64,000 bases of DNA, from the NCBI RefSeq assembly GCF_001438705.1, contig NZ_JQBP01000002.1, forward strand, positions 31,805 through 95,804, read 5' to 3'. The translations under genes were made by a program, and so were the position numbers. The notes beneath the pieces were generated by a model that saw only the letters and a list, made by a program, of their open reading frames with translations, did not search any database and was not told where the DNA came from. Origin of the DNA: Weissella kandleri (lineage in GTDB: Bacteria; Bacillota; Bacilli; Lactobacillales; Lactobacillaceae). This document shows, piece after piece, positions 32,839-42,117 of the stretch (within the stretch, counting starts at the first letter, position 1; every line of letters starts with the position of its first letter).

Positions 32839-34065
32839 ATGAAGTTTTGGTGGCACTTCTTAGGCGGTTTTTTAATTGCCTTTTTTCTATTCCAGCCGAT
32901 GACACAAGCCGCGGTGGTGGAGGCTGATTTAACTGCAAAAGCTGGGATGGTGGTAGATGTAAAAACAGGACAGGTTTTAGCGTCCCACGATGATCGAAAA
33001 CGTTTTCCAATCGCATCATTATCTAAGTTAATGGTGATTTATTTAACGGAACAGGCCGTTCAAAATGGTAAAATTAAGCATGATCAAGTCGTACATGTTT
33101 CAAAGGAAGTGGCTGATTTTAGCCAAGATAGTCAAGTCGCCAATATTCCTATGACTGTCAATCAAGGCTATACTGTTGAACAGTTGGAGAGCGCAGCCTT
33201 GATTGCTTCAGCAAATGGAGCAGCGATTGCCTTGGCTGATTTAGTGTTTGGAAGCCAAAATAATTATTACCAAGCAGCCAATCAATTGTTAGCAAGCTGG
33301 GGGATCTATAACGCTCAGATTACTTCGGCTTCTGGATTAAGTCAGGGGGATATGGGGCCTTTTAAGTCTGATCATTTGGATGATACAGTGGAAAATAAAT
33401 TATCCGCCCGCGAAATTGCGTTAGTGTCATTACGTTTAGCGCAAGACTATCCTCGAATTTTGAAAATTACAGCACAGCAATCCGCTGATTTTCCGGACAA
33501 GGCTGGCCAACCATCTAAAATGGAAACGACTAATCCGCTAGTTAAAAGTACCAATTTTAAATTTCAAGGCTTAAAAACGGGTCTAACACCGAATGATGGA
33601 TTTAATGTGGTTGGTTATACCTGGTTGAAAGGTCGTCCCGTAATCACGGTGATTTTAAACGCAGATAAAGAAACAGTGGTTAATGATACTGAAAAGATGC
33701 TTAAGCAGGTTGATACTCAGACGGATTTGAAACAATTGAATCCGACTCAACAAATCCATGTTAAAAACGCGCCCGCAAAAGCAAGTGTGGTAACGGTCAA
33801 ACCGCAAAAACCGTTGACTGTTTTTGCCCCCAAAGATGAATTGTTGACCCAGCAAACATTAAAGGTGACAGATGAACATTTAGCAGCACCGGTGGCCAAA
33901 GGTCAGGTAGTCGCCGCGCAACAGGTTGAGTTTAAGGATGCGAAACTAGATGATTATTTACAGAACCGACCGATTTTGCAATACCAGACAAAACGGCGGG
34001 GGGCGGTGGCTAATCCATTGCAAATCATGTGGGATCAGCTCAAAGAAATTGTTAGACATTGGTAA
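32839..34065 (+). CDS. dacA: D-alanyl-D-alanine carboxypeptidase (PBP5-like)
   Basis: A 408-residue secreted penicillin-binding protein that trims D-Ala from peptidoglycan stem peptides. It has a signal peptide (residues 1-24, cut near TQA), the catalytic SLSK (S60, K63), an SAN triad in LIASANGAAIAL and KTG in FQGLKTGLTPND. A C-terminal beta domain follows. The last 15 residues (NPLQIMWDQLKEIVRHW region) form the usual amphipathic membrane anchor. AGGAGG precedes the ATG. Confidence 0.93.
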   Translation: MKFWWHFLGGFLIAFFLFQPMTQAAVVEADLTAKAGMVVDVKTGQVLASHDDRKRFPIASLSKLMVIYLTEQAVQNGKIKHDQVVHVSKEVADFSQDSQVANIPMTVNQGYTVEQLESAALIASANGAAIALADLVFGSQNNYYQAANQLLASWGIYNAQITSASGLSQGDMGPFKSDHLDDTVENKLSAREIALVSLRLAQDYPRILKITAQQSADFPDKAGQPSKMETTNPLVKSTNFKFQGLKTGLTPNDGFNVVGYTWLKGRPVITVILNADKETVVNDTEKMLKQVDTQTDLKQLNPTQQIHVKNAPAKASVVTVKPQKPLTVFAPKDELLTQQTLKVTDEHLAAPVAKGQVVAAQQVEFKDAKLDDYLQNRPILQYQTKRRGAVANPLQIMWDQLKEIVRHW

Positions 34066-34128
34066 AGAAGTTATTTTAGATAACGCGTACTTTTGATAAT
34101 CGTGTATAATTAGACTGTGCGAGTTATT

Positions 34129-34201
34129 GACGCTATAGTTCAACTGGATAGAACAAGGACCTCCTAAGTCTTAGATCACAGTTCGAGTCTGTGTAGCGTC
34201 A
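34129..34201 (+). tRNA. tRNA-Arg (anticodon CCT)
   Basis: A 73-base cloverleaf. The acceptor GACGCTA pairs with TAGCGTC (34194-34200) and the discriminator A is at 34201. The D stem is GTTC/GAAC. The anticodon stem AGGAC/GTCTT encloses the loop CTCCTAA, and the T stem CACAG/CTGTG encloses TTCGAGT. CCA is not encoded. An extended -10 (TGTATAAT, 34103-34110) lies 19 bases before it. It reads AGG codons. No integrated element is attached to it in this strain. Confidence 0.93.
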
Positions 34202-34233
34202 TTATTAGAGTAGATATTTTGGAAGGAGACGGC

Positions 34234-36285
34234 ATGGCTGGTGAAACGCATACGAGTAAAAAAATTCGGCGTGAGATGACCTACCGCGAAGTCCGGAATT
34301 TACTAGACGGTCAACCGTTAGTGGAGATTAAGGATCATCCAAAAGAGCGGTCGCAAGCGCAATTTGATGCCGCAGGGCGTAGTGGTAAGCAAGCGGTTCC
34401 TAATCAGGTGAAAATTCGCCCAGCTAAACGAAAACAAGTGACTTTTCCGGCTGATGAACATGGGACAAAAGTCGATACGTTGGATCATCATATTAAAGTG
34501 ACGGAAGTTTCCGATACGTATGAGTACCAAAAGATTGGGTGGAAAACGCGAACAAGTTCAAGTGACAAGCGAACGGGTTCAAAGTTGGCATCAGGTGCGC
34601 TGCAAAATACGGCGGCCGATCAGCGACCAAAATCATTTAAAGAGGTAAAAACGTCAGACGTTGGGGATGAGGCGTTAAAAAATCAAAGTAAGATGCTGCG
34701 TGGTTCACTTTGGATGACCATTGGGAATTTGATTTCCCGTTTGTTAGGAGCCTTATATATCATTCCTTGGTCGATGATGCTGGGGGTTACGTACACGACA
34801 GCAGCCAATGGTTTATACGCGCAAGGTTATCAAATTTATTCGGTGGCTTTGTTGATTGCAACGGCTGGATTGCCCAATGCGTTAGCCCGTCTGGTTGCCG
34901 AATTTTCCGCCAAAAAGCAATTTGGCTATGTGAAAGATGTATTACGTCAATCTTTGCTTTTGGGAAGTGTGATGGGAATTATCGCCGGCGCGGCTTTATA
35001 TGCTTTAGCAGGGCCGTTATCCCAAGGAAATCCAAATGTAATTCCAGTGATTCGTTCTTTGGCGGCCGCAGTCTTAATTATCCCCGTGTTATCAATGCTG
35101 AGAGGATATGTTCAAGGACTGGAAATGATGGGATTGTCCGCGTTGTCCCAAGTGGTAGAGCAGATTATACGAGTGGCTTACATGTTAGTTTTGACCGCTT
35201 GGATTATGCTCGGTCAGCATGGCAACTGGGTGGATGCCACCGTCCAATCAACGTTTGCGGCCTTCTGGGGTGCCCTCGCTGGAGTGGCGGTTTTACTCCT
35301 CGGGATGTTATTTCATCGAAACTATTTAAAAGGTCAATTTGTTGTTAATGAGAATAAGGGTGATCCCAAGCGTTCATTTATCGGGGTGATGGCGCGACAA
35401 TCGATTCCGGTGATCTACGCGGGTTCGGCTATTTCATTAGTTCAAGTGATTGACCAATTTACCTTCTTTAAAATTATGCATATGGTTTCAAATGTCAGTC
35501 AAGACATGCTTGACCAAATGTTTGCTCAATTTGCGTTTAATTCAAATAAACTCGTCATGTTGGTGGTTTCGTTAGCAGTGGCTATGTCTGAGACGACGTT
35601 ACCCTTGTTGTCACGAGCTCGTGCGATTGGTACGCCCACGACGATTGCGAATCAAATTTCGTATATTTTTAAGTTATTAGCGGTTGTGATGGTTCCTGCT
35701 TCGCTGGGGATGGCGGCGGTAGCCCGCCCACTGTATATTCTTTTTTATGGGATGTCAGATGTGGAAAATGGGGTGTTAATGCTTGAACTTTCGAGCTTTG
35801 TGGGACTCGCTTTTGGTGTGTATATGGTTGCTTTGGCCATTTATCAAGGTTTGGGGCGTTTACGGTTAACTAGCCACTTGATGACTTTGATTTTGTTAGC
35901 AAAACTGATCTTACAATATCCAGCAGTAGCTTTGTTCGGTGGAATGGGACCTTTAATTTCAACCGGAATTGCCTTCTTCATTGGTTTATCTTGGATTTTA
36001 TGGCATTTAAAGCGAGAATATCCTTTAGATATAACTGACTTTAATTATTCATTAATGGTGATTTTATTTTGGGGTTTGATTATGTTTGGAGTGATTTCAC
36101 CTTTGACATGTTTATTAGAGCTGCAAGTCAATACCAGTCGTTTAGCGCAACTCGGAGTTTTAGTGGTTATGGTATTCTTAGGTGGATTGATTTATGGCTT
36201 GGCGATTATAAAAAGCCATGTTGGACCAGAAGTCTTTGGCGACCGGGCCTACCGAATTCGTCGAAAATTAGTTTGGCGACACTAG
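34234..36285 (+). CDS. MurJ/SpoVB-type lipid flippase with long basic N-terminal tail
   Basis: A 683-residue member of the MVF/polysaccharide-export branch of the MOP superfamily. Residues 1-150 are hydrophilic and rich in Lys, Arg and Ser, probably disordered and cytoplasmic. About 14 membrane helices start at SLWMTIGNLISRLLGALYIIP. Other family blocks are ATAGLPNALARLVAEFSAKKQFG and ISLVQVIDQFTFFKIM. Its closest known roles are flipping lipid II or polysaccharide lipid carriers. ATG 34234 has GGAAGGAGA upstream. The tail is much longer than in classic MurJ or SpoVB. Confidence 0.85.
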   Translation: MAGETHTSKKIRREMTYREVRNLLDGQPLVEIKDHPKERSQAQFDAAGRSGKQAVPNQVKIRPAKRKQVTFPADEHGTKVDTLDHHIKVTEVSDTYEYQKIGWKTRTSSSDKRTGSKLASGALQNTAADQRPKSFKEVKTSDVGDEALKNQSKMLRGSLWMTIGNLISRLLGALYIIPWSMMLGVTYTTAANGLYAQGYQIYSVALLIATAGLPNALARLVAEFSAKKQFGYVKDVLRQSLLLGSVMGIIAGAALYALAGPLSQGNPNVIPVIRSLAAAVLIIPVLSMLRGYVQGLEMMGLSALSQVVEQIIRVAYMLVLTAWIMLGQHGNWVDATVQSTFAAFWGALAGVAVLLLGMLFHRNYLKGQFVVNENKGDPKRSFIGVMARQSIPVIYAGSAISLVQVIDQFTFFKIMHMVSNVSQDMLDQMFAQFAFNSNKLVMLVVSLAVAMSETTLPLLSRARAIGTPTTIANQISYIFKLLAVVMVPASLGMAAVARPLYILFYGMSDVENGVLMLELSSFVGLAFGVYMVALAIYQGLGRLRLTSHLMTLILLAKLILQYPAVALFGGMGPLISTGIAFFIGLSWILWHLKREYPLDITDFNYSLMVILFWGLIMFGVISPLTCLLELQVNTSRLAQLGVLVVMVFLGGLIYGLAIIKSHVGPEVFGDRAYRIRRKLVWRH

Positions 36286-36381
36286 GTGCAATGCATTTAA
36301 TTAGCAGTCTGGGCGTGGCTTGGGCTGTTTTTTATTTTACAAAATACAAAATTAATCCTAAGCGGATGAGCGGAGGAAAAG

Positions 36382-37299
36382 ATGATAGATGTAAAAGAAT
36401 TTGATAATTTTAAGTGGGTTCGGGCTCATCAGGTTAGCTCTGATGACCGGAAGATTTTACATCGACAGTACCAAATTGCCAATGAGATGATTAATTACGC
36501 AATTGACCCGTACGAAAGTGCTCGGGTTGAAGTGGATGGTGATTATTTATTGATGATTTTTGATATTGTAACCCCCACTTCGGCGATTGCAACGACCGAA
36601 CCGGTTGGGATAATGATTGAAAAAACGGGGGCACAGTTCATTACATTTACCCGGGTTGAAACACGGTATATCGAAACGTATATTAATAAAATTAGTAGCC
36701 AGTTATCGACCGACGAGCAACCCGTCCAGTTGGCGGATCTCTTGATTGATTTATTACGGGTGGTTTCTAGTCGCTTCCAGTCCGTGATTTTGGAAATTAA
36801 TCGGCGTCGGGCACCGATTCAGCGAGCCTTACGCGAAACCAAACAGGTACAAACTAAGATTGATGAATTGATGAGTTTGCAGACAGATCTTATCTACCTC
36901 TTGAATTCATTACATAGTGATAAAGAGTTGTTGGTGTCTTTGCAAGGGCAAAAGTTGATTCCTTTAACCGCATCCCAGCTGGAACGGTTGGAAGATGTCC
37001 AAGTGGAATTACAACAAGCTGTTGATACAGGAGAATTATCACAACAGGTGACAAACCAGGTGGAAGATTCGTATGCTGCGATTGCAAATAATAATCTAAA
37101 TTGGACGATGAAACTGTTGACGGCGTTGACGATTATTTTAACGATTCCAACAATGGTGAGCGGTTTTTATGGTGAAAATGTTAAGAGTCTCCCGATGGCC
37201 AACTTTGATAGTGGTTGGTTAATTACGATAGGGGTCATGTTATTATTGATGATTGCAACAACCATCATTTTTTGGGTTTCAGGTTTTTTCAAGCGTTGA
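36382..37299 (+). CDS. CorA-family divalent metal transporter with altered GMN motif
   Basis: A 305-residue CorA-type protein. A cytoplasmic N-terminal domain of about 235 residues includes the long helices that form the funnel, with two C-terminal membrane helices. The selectivity loop reads FYGENVKSLP: G264-E265-N266 stands where GMN is almost invariant. The second helix is followed by the short basic FFKR tail. Mg2+ or another divalent ion is the likely cargo, but the change may alter selectivity. GGAGG precedes the ATG. Confidence 0.85.
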   Translation: MIDVKEFDNFKWVRAHQVSSDDRKILHRQYQIANEMINYAIDPYESARVEVDGDYLLMIFDIVTPTSAIATTEPVGIMIEKTGAQFITFTRVETRYIETYINKISSQLSTDEQPVQLADLLIDLLRVVSSRFQSVILEINRRRAPIQRALRETKQVQTKIDELMSLQTDLIYLLNSLHSDKELLVSLQGQKLIPLTASQLERLEDVQVELQQAVDTGELSQQVTNQVEDSYAAIANNNLNWTMKLLTALTIILTIPTMVSGFYGENVKSLPMANFDSGWLITIGVMLLLMIATTIIFWVSGFFKR

Positions 37300-37399
37300 A
37301 ATTAGTAAAAATTAGGAATAATTTGGCGTAATTGTTGACTTTTGTGGATAAATTCGCTATGATTGTACAGTTATCGATAACAAAACGGAGGTAAATATC

Positions 37400-37537
37400 A
37401 TGGCTGTTCGGTCACCATATAACTCATGGGCAGGAAAGCGCCCAGTGAGCCACGACGCAAACAAGAAAGCGCGTCAAGCAGAAATTGTTAATATCCAAGC
37501 TTGGGCTAAGGGTAAAGCAGAATTGGAAACAAAGTAA
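37400..37537 (+). CDS. Small basic conserved-looking protein
   Basis: A 45-residue cytoplasmic protein starting MAVRSPYNSWAGKRP and ending WAKGKAELETK. It has a strong CGGAGG site 9 bases before its ATG and its own terminator (37553-37597). It contains two tryptophans and many Lys/Arg residues, with no membrane helix. I do not recognise a family. Good codon use, a strong start site and a dedicated terminator argue that it is real and possibly highly expressed. Confidence 0.7.
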   Translation: MAVRSPYNSWAGKRPVSHDANKKARQAEIVNIQAWAKGKAELETK

Positions 37538-37552
37538 TTTGTAATTCCGTGG

Positions 37553-37597
37553 AAAGCACCTATCTGTCGCAGATATGCGAGGATAAGTGCTTTTTGT
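37553..37597 (+). terminator. Terminator of the 45-residue protein gene
   Basis: AAAGCAC pairs with GTGCTTT around an inner TATCTG/CAGATA hairpin, and T-rich DNA follows. Confidence 0.85.
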
Positions 37598-37735
37598 TTG
37601 CCCTGAATTGTTTAGAAGGTACTAACTTAAAAACGGATAAGTAATTTGTGAATTAGTGAAGCAAAATGCATTTATCAGTGTATAATTTAATTAGTAAAAT
37701 ATAAATTACTGGATATTTTTAAGGGGGATAATCAG

Positions 37736-39163
37736 ATGGAAAAAGCGAATTTTGGTGTAGCCGGATTAGCCGTTATGGGGCGTAATTTAGCCTTAAACGT
37801 TGAATCACGTGGTTATACTGTTGCGGTTTATAATCGTTCAAGTGCTCGGACTGAGGACTTGGTCCAAAAGCACGCAGATAAGAAGTTTGTACCCAGTTAT
37901 ACAGTAGAAGATTTCGTTAACTCAATCGAACGCCCTCGTCGGATTTTGTTGATGGTTAAAGCTGGAGCTGGAACTGATGCCGTAATCGAAGAAATGCTAC
38001 CATTCTTGGATAAGGGGGATATCTTGATTGATGGTGGAAACACCTTCTTTGAGGACACAATTCGCCGTTCAAAGCACCTGGAAGAGTCAGGAATCAACTT
38101 CATCGGAATGGGCGTCTCAGGTGGTGAGTTAGGTGCGTTGCAAGGGCCTTCTATGATGCCTGGTGGACAAAAGGAAGCTTACGATTTGGTTGCCCCAATT
38201 TTGCAAGAAATTGCAGCTAAGGCCCCTGAAGATGGTAAACCAACTGTTACCTACATTGGACCAGATGGAGCCGGACACTATGTTAAGATGGTGCATAACG
38301 GCATCGAATATGGTGATATGCAATTAATCGCTGAAACATATGATTTGTTGAAGCGTGTGGTTGGGTTGAACCAACAACAACTTGCTGAGACTTTTAAGAG
38401 TTGGAATGAAGGTGAACTTGATTCATATTTGATTGAGATTACAGCCGATATTTTGACGCGTAAAGATGACATGGGTAGCGACAAGCCGATGGTTGATATG
38501 ATTTTGGACCGGGCTGGGAATAAAGGAACTGGTAAGTGGTCTTCACAATCAGCGCTTGCAATTGGCGCACCTCAATCATTAATTACTGAGTCAGTTTATG
38601 CCCGTTACATTTCAGCAATGAAGGATGATCGAGTAGCTGCTTCAAAGGAACTACATGGACCTGTTCAAACTTTTAATGGTGATATTGATGCAACTATTGA
38701 AGATATCCGCAAGGCTTTGTACTTTGGAAAAATTATGTCTTATGCACAGGGATTTGACCAATTGCGGATGGCTTCAGATTACTATAACTGGAATTTGCCA
38801 TTTGGTGAATTAGCTCAATTGTGGCGTGCTGGAGCAATTATCCGGGCCCGCTTCCTACAACGGATTACGGATGCTTACGATAGCAATGCTGATTTGCATA
38901 ATCTTTTGTTGGATGATTACTTCAAGGGAATTGCCGAAAAATATCAAGATGCAGCTCGGCGTGTTATTGCTTTAGCCGTGCAAGCTGGTATCCCTGCTCC
39001 TTCATTGTCAGCAGCGGTTGCTTACTACGATTCATATCGTTCAGAAGTTTTGCCTGCGAACTTGATCCAAGCTCAACGTGACTACTTCGGTGCTCACACT
39101 TACGAACGTGTTGACAAGCCAGCCGGTGAAATGTACCACTATAGCTGGTATGACGAGGCTTAA
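37736..39163 (+). CDS. gnd: 6-phosphogluconate dehydrogenase (decarboxylating)
   Basis: A 475-residue cytoplasmic enzyme turning 6-phosphogluconate into ribulose 5-phosphate with CO2 and NADPH/NADH. The Rossmann motif is [33 protein letters not shown] and [17 protein letters not shown] contain the catalytic Lys and Glu. The C-terminal dimer tail is intact. In heterofermentative lactic acid bacteria this step feeds the phosphoketolase route. An extended -10 (TGTATAAT, 37679-37686) and GGGGGA serve as promoter and ribosome site. Confidence 0.97.
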   Translation: MEKANFGVAGLAVMGRNLALNVESRGYTVAVYNRSSARTEDLVQKHADKKFVPSYTVEDFVNSIERPRRILLMVKAGAGTDAVIEEMLPFLDKGDILIDGGNTFFEDTIRRSKHLEESGINFIGMGVSGGELGALQGPSMMPGGQKEAYDLVAPILQEIAAKAPEDGKPTVTYIGPDGAGHYVKMVHNGIEYGDMQLIAETYDLLKRVVGLNQQQLAETFKSWNEGELDSYLIEITADILTRKDDMGSDKPMVDMILDRAGNKGTGKWSSQSALAIGAPQSLITESVYARYISAMKDDRVAASKELHGPVQTFNGDIDATIEDIRKALYFGKIMSYAQGFDQLRMASDYYNWNLPFGELAQLWRAGAIIRARFLQRITDAYDSNADLHNLLLDDYFKGIAEKYQDAARRVIALAVQAGIPAPSLSAAVAYYDSYRSEVLPANLIQAQRDYFGAHTYERVDKPAGEMYHYSWYDEA

Positions 39164-39205
39164 AATTAAAAAATTAGCCAGATGGGTTAAATAGCTATTT
39201 TAATT

Positions 39206-39242
39206 GGATTGATGCGCTTTTAGGAGTGTCAATCCTTTTTGT
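39206..39242 (+). terminator. gnd terminator
   Basis: GGATTGA pairs with TCAATCC and T5 follows. Confidence 0.85.
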
Positions 39243-39400
39243 TTGGTCAAGCTAAGCACTGAACATCTTTGACAGTGGGGAGAGAAACGAAATGCAATCA
39301 AAAAATATGCGTAAAGATTAGTGGGAACGCTTGTTTAATGCTAGGCAGGCATGCTATGATTATTAGAGTTTTTTAATTTAAAAGCAATGGGGGATTGGGT

Positions 39401-40726
39401 ATGCATGAGGGACAAGAGAGTGGTTATAAACCGAATTTAGGACTGGCATCAGGGTTATCTTTAGTAATCGGAACGGTGATTGGGTCAGGAATATTTTTTA
39501 AACAAGCCAGCGTTTTAGAAACGGCTGGAAGCCCTGTTGCGGGCTTAATGGCTTGGATTGTGGGTGGAATCATTACTTTGGCCGCGGGGCTGACGATTGC
39601 TGAAGTTGGAGCCCGGGTACCCAAAGCTGGTGGATTTTATAGCTATTTAGATGATATTTATGGTCATTTAACAGGCTTTTTGACGGGTTGGTCGCAAGTT
39701 GTGGTGTATGCTCCGGCAGTGATTGCCTCAATTGGAGGTTATGCGGCCCATTTGACGGCTAATTTTTTAAATTTGGATCTTGGTTTAGTGCGCTGGATTG
39801 GTGTTATCTATATCTTATTTGTCATGGGAATTAATTTATTAGACCACCGTGTGGCCGCTGGTTTTGCGGTTTTAACGACGACTATTAAGTTGGTGCCAAT
39901 TGTTATTTTAGTATTATATGGTCTATTTTTTGGACAAGCGGATGCGATCGGTACAACGGCGCATCAGGTGACCCAAACGACCAGCGGTAGCTTTGGAATG
40001 GCGATTTTAGCGACTTTATTTGCTTATGATGGCTGGGTGTTAGTCGCCAATATCCGCGCAGAAATGAAAAATCCGCGGCGGGATTTACCACTGTCAATTG
40101 TCCTCGGGGTTTTAACGATTATATTGGCGTATGTCGGGGTGACTTATGGAGTCTACCGTGCTTTGCCAGCCCACACGATTGTATCCTTGGGTGATAATGC
40201 GGTCTTTGCGGTCATTCAAGCCGCCTTTGGGGCAATCGGAGGTCGGTTATTAGCAATTATTATTATTATTTCAATGTTGGGAACTTTGAATGGTAAAATG
40301 GTCGCTTTTCCGCGGATGGCCCATGCGATGGCTGATGATGGTTATTTCCCCAAATATCTCGGGCACTTAACTACACGAACGCATGTCCCAGCCGCAGCCA
40401 CAATGACGATTGGGCTAGCAGCTATTTTTATTACAACTTGCACTAATTCGGCAGATCGGCTATCTGATATGGCGATTTTTACGGTCTGGATTTTTTACGT
40501 TTTAGCTTTTATTGGGGTATTCATCTTACGACGAAGGCAAAAAAATGGTGGATACGTCGTTGATTTTAAAACACCACTTTATCCGCTTACGCCCTTAGTT
40601 GGAATTGTGGGTGGTAGCTTTGTTATTATTTCAACGTTGCAAAATGACTTTAGTGGAGCCGTCACCTCTTTAATCATGGTACTTGCAGGGGTTCCGGTCT
40701 ACTTATATTATAAAAATAAGAATTAA
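39401..40726 (+). CDS. APC family amino acid permease
   Basis: A 441-residue, 12-helix transporter of the LAT/SteT type, paralogous to the gene at 17776. Helix 1 has LVIGTVIGSGIFFKQASVLE and helix 6 has ATLFAYDGWVLVANIRAEMKNPR. It is likely an exchanger of neutral amino acids. ATG 39401 has GGGGGA 8 bases before it; a TTG at 39395 is in frame but badly placed. The rlmA gene starts 6 bases after its stop, so they are probably one transcript. Confidence 0.88.
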   Translation: MHEGQESGYKPNLGLASGLSLVIGTVIGSGIFFKQASVLETAGSPVAGLMAWIVGGIITLAAGLTIAEVGARVPKAGGFYSYLDDIYGHLTGFLTGWSQVVVYAPAVIASIGGYAAHLTANFLNLDLGLVRWIGVIYILFVMGINLLDHRVAAGFAVLTTTIKLVPIVILVLYGLFFGQADAIGTTAHQVTQTTSGSFGMAILATLFAYDGWVLVANIRAEMKNPRRDLPLSIVLGVLTIILAYVGVTYGVYRALPAHTIVSLGDNAVFAVIQAAFGAIGGRLLAIIIIISMLGTLNGKMVAFPRMAHAMADDGYFPKYLGHLTTRTHVPAAATMTIGLAAIFITTCTNSADRLSDMAIFTVWIFYVLAFIGVFILRRRQKNGGYVVDFKTPLYPLTPLVGIVGGSFVIISTLQNDFSGAVTSLIMVLAGVPVYLYYKNKN

Positions 40727-40732
40727 TTATGA

Positions 40733-41593
40733 ATGGATAAAAAAATGAAAAAAATTGATAAAGGTCGGCAATTCCTCCAAAATAATCTGGCTTTATTTAA
40801 ATGTGGCGTTTGTGATCAACCTTATGCCAAAATTGAAGACACCAGTTTAGTTTGTCCGTTGGGGCATCAGCTAGATTTAAATAAAAAAGGGAGCATGGTC
40901 TTTTTGAAGCATGCGGTGAATACGGAATACGATGATGCGATGTTAGCTGCCCGCCGCCGCATTTTAACGGCCGGATTATTTGATGGGATTATTCAAGCGG
41001 TTAATCAAAGTTTACCAGCGACACCCCAAACGATTTTAGATGTTGGGACTGGCGAAGGGACGCCATTAGCGCGCTTGTTAGCGCAGCGTTCCAGTCAAAC
41101 ACCCGATATCGCGGTTGGGTTTGATATTAGTAAGGCAGGCGTTCAACTGGCGACGCAATTGGATACGGACGCGTTTTTTGCGGTAGCTGATTTAGCCCAA
41201 CTACCATTTAATGATCAGGTCTTTGATGCCATTATTGAATTCTTTTCACCGAGTGCCTATCATGAATTTCAGCGCGTTTTAAAACCCCAAGGGACCTTAG
41301 TCAAAGTAGTGCCCAATGCCGGTTATTTGCAGGAATTACGGGAAAAATTATATTTACCAGATTCTAAAAATTATACTTACGATAATCAAGCAGTGGTCGA
41401 ACGCTTTATACAGCAATATCCGGAGGCAAACAAGCAAATTGTGCAGTATCAGTGGGCCATTCCACAGGCCTTATGGGTTGATTTATTACATATGACTCCT
41501 TTGCATTGGGGTGCTCGTGCTGAGATGCAAGTTGCCGCAGAACAGCAGCCACTCCCAACCGTGACGGTGGATGTGACTATTTTGCAAGTTTAA
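40733..41593 (+). CDS. rlmA: RlmA-type 23S rRNA (guanine-N1) methyltransferase
   Basis: A 286-residue methyltransferase with an N-terminal zinc finger (KCGVCDQPY and VCPLGH supply three Cys and one His). The SAM-binding Rossmann domain has ILDVGTGEGTPLARLL. ADLAQLPFNDQVFDAIIEFFSP matches RlmA/TlrB enzymes that methylate G745 or G748 of 23S rRNA. Lactic acid bacteria usually have the G748 type. No clear ribosome site lies before ATG 40733, and it may be coupled to the permease six bases upstream. Confidence 0.88.
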   Translation: MDKKMKKIDKGRQFLQNNLALFKCGVCDQPYAKIEDTSLVCPLGHQLDLNKKGSMVFLKHAVNTEYDDAMLAARRRILTAGLFDGIIQAVNQSLPATPQTILDVGTGEGTPLARLLAQRSSQTPDIAVGFDISKAGVQLATQLDTDAFFAVADLAQLPFNDQVFDAIIEFFSPSAYHEFQRVLKPQGTLVKVVPNAGYLQELREKLYLPDSKNYTYDNQAVVERFIQQYPEANKQIVQYQWAIPQALWVDLLHMTPLHWGARAEMQVAAEQQPLPTVTVDVTILQV

Positions 41594-41700
41594 TAACTAG
41601 CAATCTGTTAAATTTAGTGGTAAAATTAATTGATTTTCGTTAAAAATTAGATTTGTTTGAACCAAAATTATGAGCTTAAAAAAGGAGGAGTGAGAATCAC

Positions 41701-42117
41701 ATGTTTCCAGAACGATTACGTGAATTACGTAAAAGCCGTAATATCACGCTTGAAACGTTGGCAGAAGCGCTTAATCAACAGCTTGATCCAGGACAAAAAC
41801 CTAATACTGCCGCACAAATCGGGAATTGGGAACGTGGCGATCGTTCGCCTTCATATGTAGAAGTTCGAAAATTGGCGGATTTTTTTGATGTGACCATGGA
41901 TTTTTTGGTTGGAAGAGTTAGTGTTGAAAAAACTGATTTATCCCTCTTGTTTTTATCGGGGAAAGAGATTGATTACAACGGTAAGCCTTTGACCGACCAA
42001 GAGCGTTTTGATATTTTTCAGATTATCAACCGCCATTTCGTGGAGAAGAATAGTATATTTAGTGCTGATCAAGGCGCCGATAACGGGTCCCATATTCAGC
42101 AAGGAGATTTATTTTAA
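41701..42117 (+). CDS. XRE family transcriptional regulator
   Basis: A 138-residue regulator. Residues 3-70 are an XRE helix-turn-helix (RLRELRKSRNITLETLAEALN, a short insert with PGQKPNTAAQIGNWERGDRSP, then LADFFDVTMDFLVGR). The insert makes the turn longer than usual. A polar tail of about 60 residues follows. AGGAGG precedes the ATG. The next gene overlaps its stop by one base, so the pair is translationally coupled and the partner is the likely functional associate. Confidence 0.85.
   Translation: MFPERLRELRKSRNITLETLAEALNQQLDPGQKPNTAAQIGNWERGDRSPSYVEVRKLADFFDVTMDFLVGRVSVEKTDLSLLFLSGKEIDYNGKPLTDQERFDIFQIINRHFVEKNSIFSADQGADNGSHIQQGDLF

Noticed and set aside
34129-34201. tRNA-Arg as an integration site
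   Set aside because: No duplicated tRNA 3' end, integrase or AT-rich island lies next to it; both flanks are core genes.
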